A DNA stretch of 5,093 bases from Pseudomonadota bacterium (GTDB lineage: Bacteria; Pseudomonadota; Alphaproteobacteria; Acetobacterales; Acetobacteraceae). Positions 5,058 through 5,093 of the stretch are shown here, in pieces. The DNA is taken from contig JAJZVE010000409.1 in the NCBI GenBank assembly GCA_021845835.1, positions 1-5,093 of the forward strand. Direction: 5' to 3'. Position numbers and translations under genes: made by a program. Below the pieces are notes generated by a model, which was not told the DNA's origin, searched no databases, and saw only the letters and a list, made by a program, of their open reading frames with translations. Position 1 is the stretch's first letter; every line of letters begins with the position of its first letter.

Positions 5058-5093
5058 AAAGAGCCAGAGCACGCTGCCCCGCGACGGTCAGCG

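Larger units (their letters stand above)
4698..5093. other. Right-edge region with no convincing gene
   Basis: About 400 bp upstream of the beta-roll promoter. Open frames exist on both strands, including one on plus from ATG 4888 to the window end, but third-position G+C there is clearly lower than in the acyltransferases and the translations match nothing I recognise. On the minus strand the last 50 bases read LTVAGQRALALCRGA and stop at 5046-5044. This could be the tail of a gene beyond the right edge but is too short to call. The region's clear content is the inverted-repeat cluster at 4975-5057. Confidence 0.5.

Noticed and set aside
4888..5093. Plus-strand frame from ATG 4888 open to the window end
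   Set aside because: About 30 percent of its codons end in A or T, far more than in the genuine genes here. No Shine-Dalgarno precedes it, and it reads straight through the perfect inverted repeat at 5029-5057. It could be revisited if the right-hand sequence shows a homologous continuation.
5044..5093. Possible C-terminal tail of a leftward gene (LTVAGQRALALCRGA, stop at 5046-5044)
   Set aside because: Sixteen codons are too few to separate from chance. It is plausible because a stable hairpin overlaps the stop, but it is not supported well enough to annotate.
1..5093. CRISPR array, tRNA/rRNA genes, insertion sequence or transposase
   Set aside because: I found no regularly spaced direct repeats, cloverleaf-like genes, transposase motifs or terminal inverted repeats with target duplications. 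The 11-bp repeats around the beta-roll gene enclose no transposase.

Overview
This is a GC-rich window (roughly two thirds G+C by eye, third codon positions strongly G/C) from what is most likely an alphaproteobacterium, perhaps Acetobacteraceae. The placement rests on the style of the regulator, the membrane acyltransferases and the secreted beta-roll protein. It is an inference; there is no rRNA or other marker gene.

Layout from left to right. (1) A SorC/DeoR-type sugar-binding transcriptional regulator on the minus strand, cut by the left edge so that only its DNA-binding N-terminal third is present. (2) A 128-bp divergent intergenic region with a probable regulator promoter, a perfect 12-bp palindrome inside that promoter, and a 9-bp-stem hairpin in front of the rightward genes. 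(3) Two tandem, clearly paralogous membrane acyltransferases of the acyltransferase-3 (OafA/YrhL) family on the plus strand, 76 bp apart and probably one operon. They would O-acylate a surface or exported glycan; the substrate cannot be read from the sequence. (4) About 280 bp with no convincing gene. (5) A complete minus-strand transcription unit: a sigma70-like promoter (TTGACA, 17 bp, TAGAGA), a Shine-Dalgarno, a 489-residue beta-strand-repeat/RTX-like protein with no arginine and no cysteine, then two hairpins, the second being a Rho-independent terminator. (6) About 400 bp at the right edge with no convincing gene but a dense cluster of inverted repeats.

The acyltransferases and the putative secreted protein could both shape the cell surface, but they converge, have separate signals and need not be functionally linked. 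The regulator may control a sugar or polyol locus outside the window, or the divergent acyltransferases; the sequence does not decide.

The most interesting signal is in the beta-roll gene's transcript. The short single-stranded linker between its two 3' hairpins is perfectly complementary over 11 nt to the 5' leader segment carrying the Shine-Dalgarno core. This suggests 3'UTR-to-5'UTR translational control, or alternatively an 11-bp inverted repeat bounding an invertible gene cassette.
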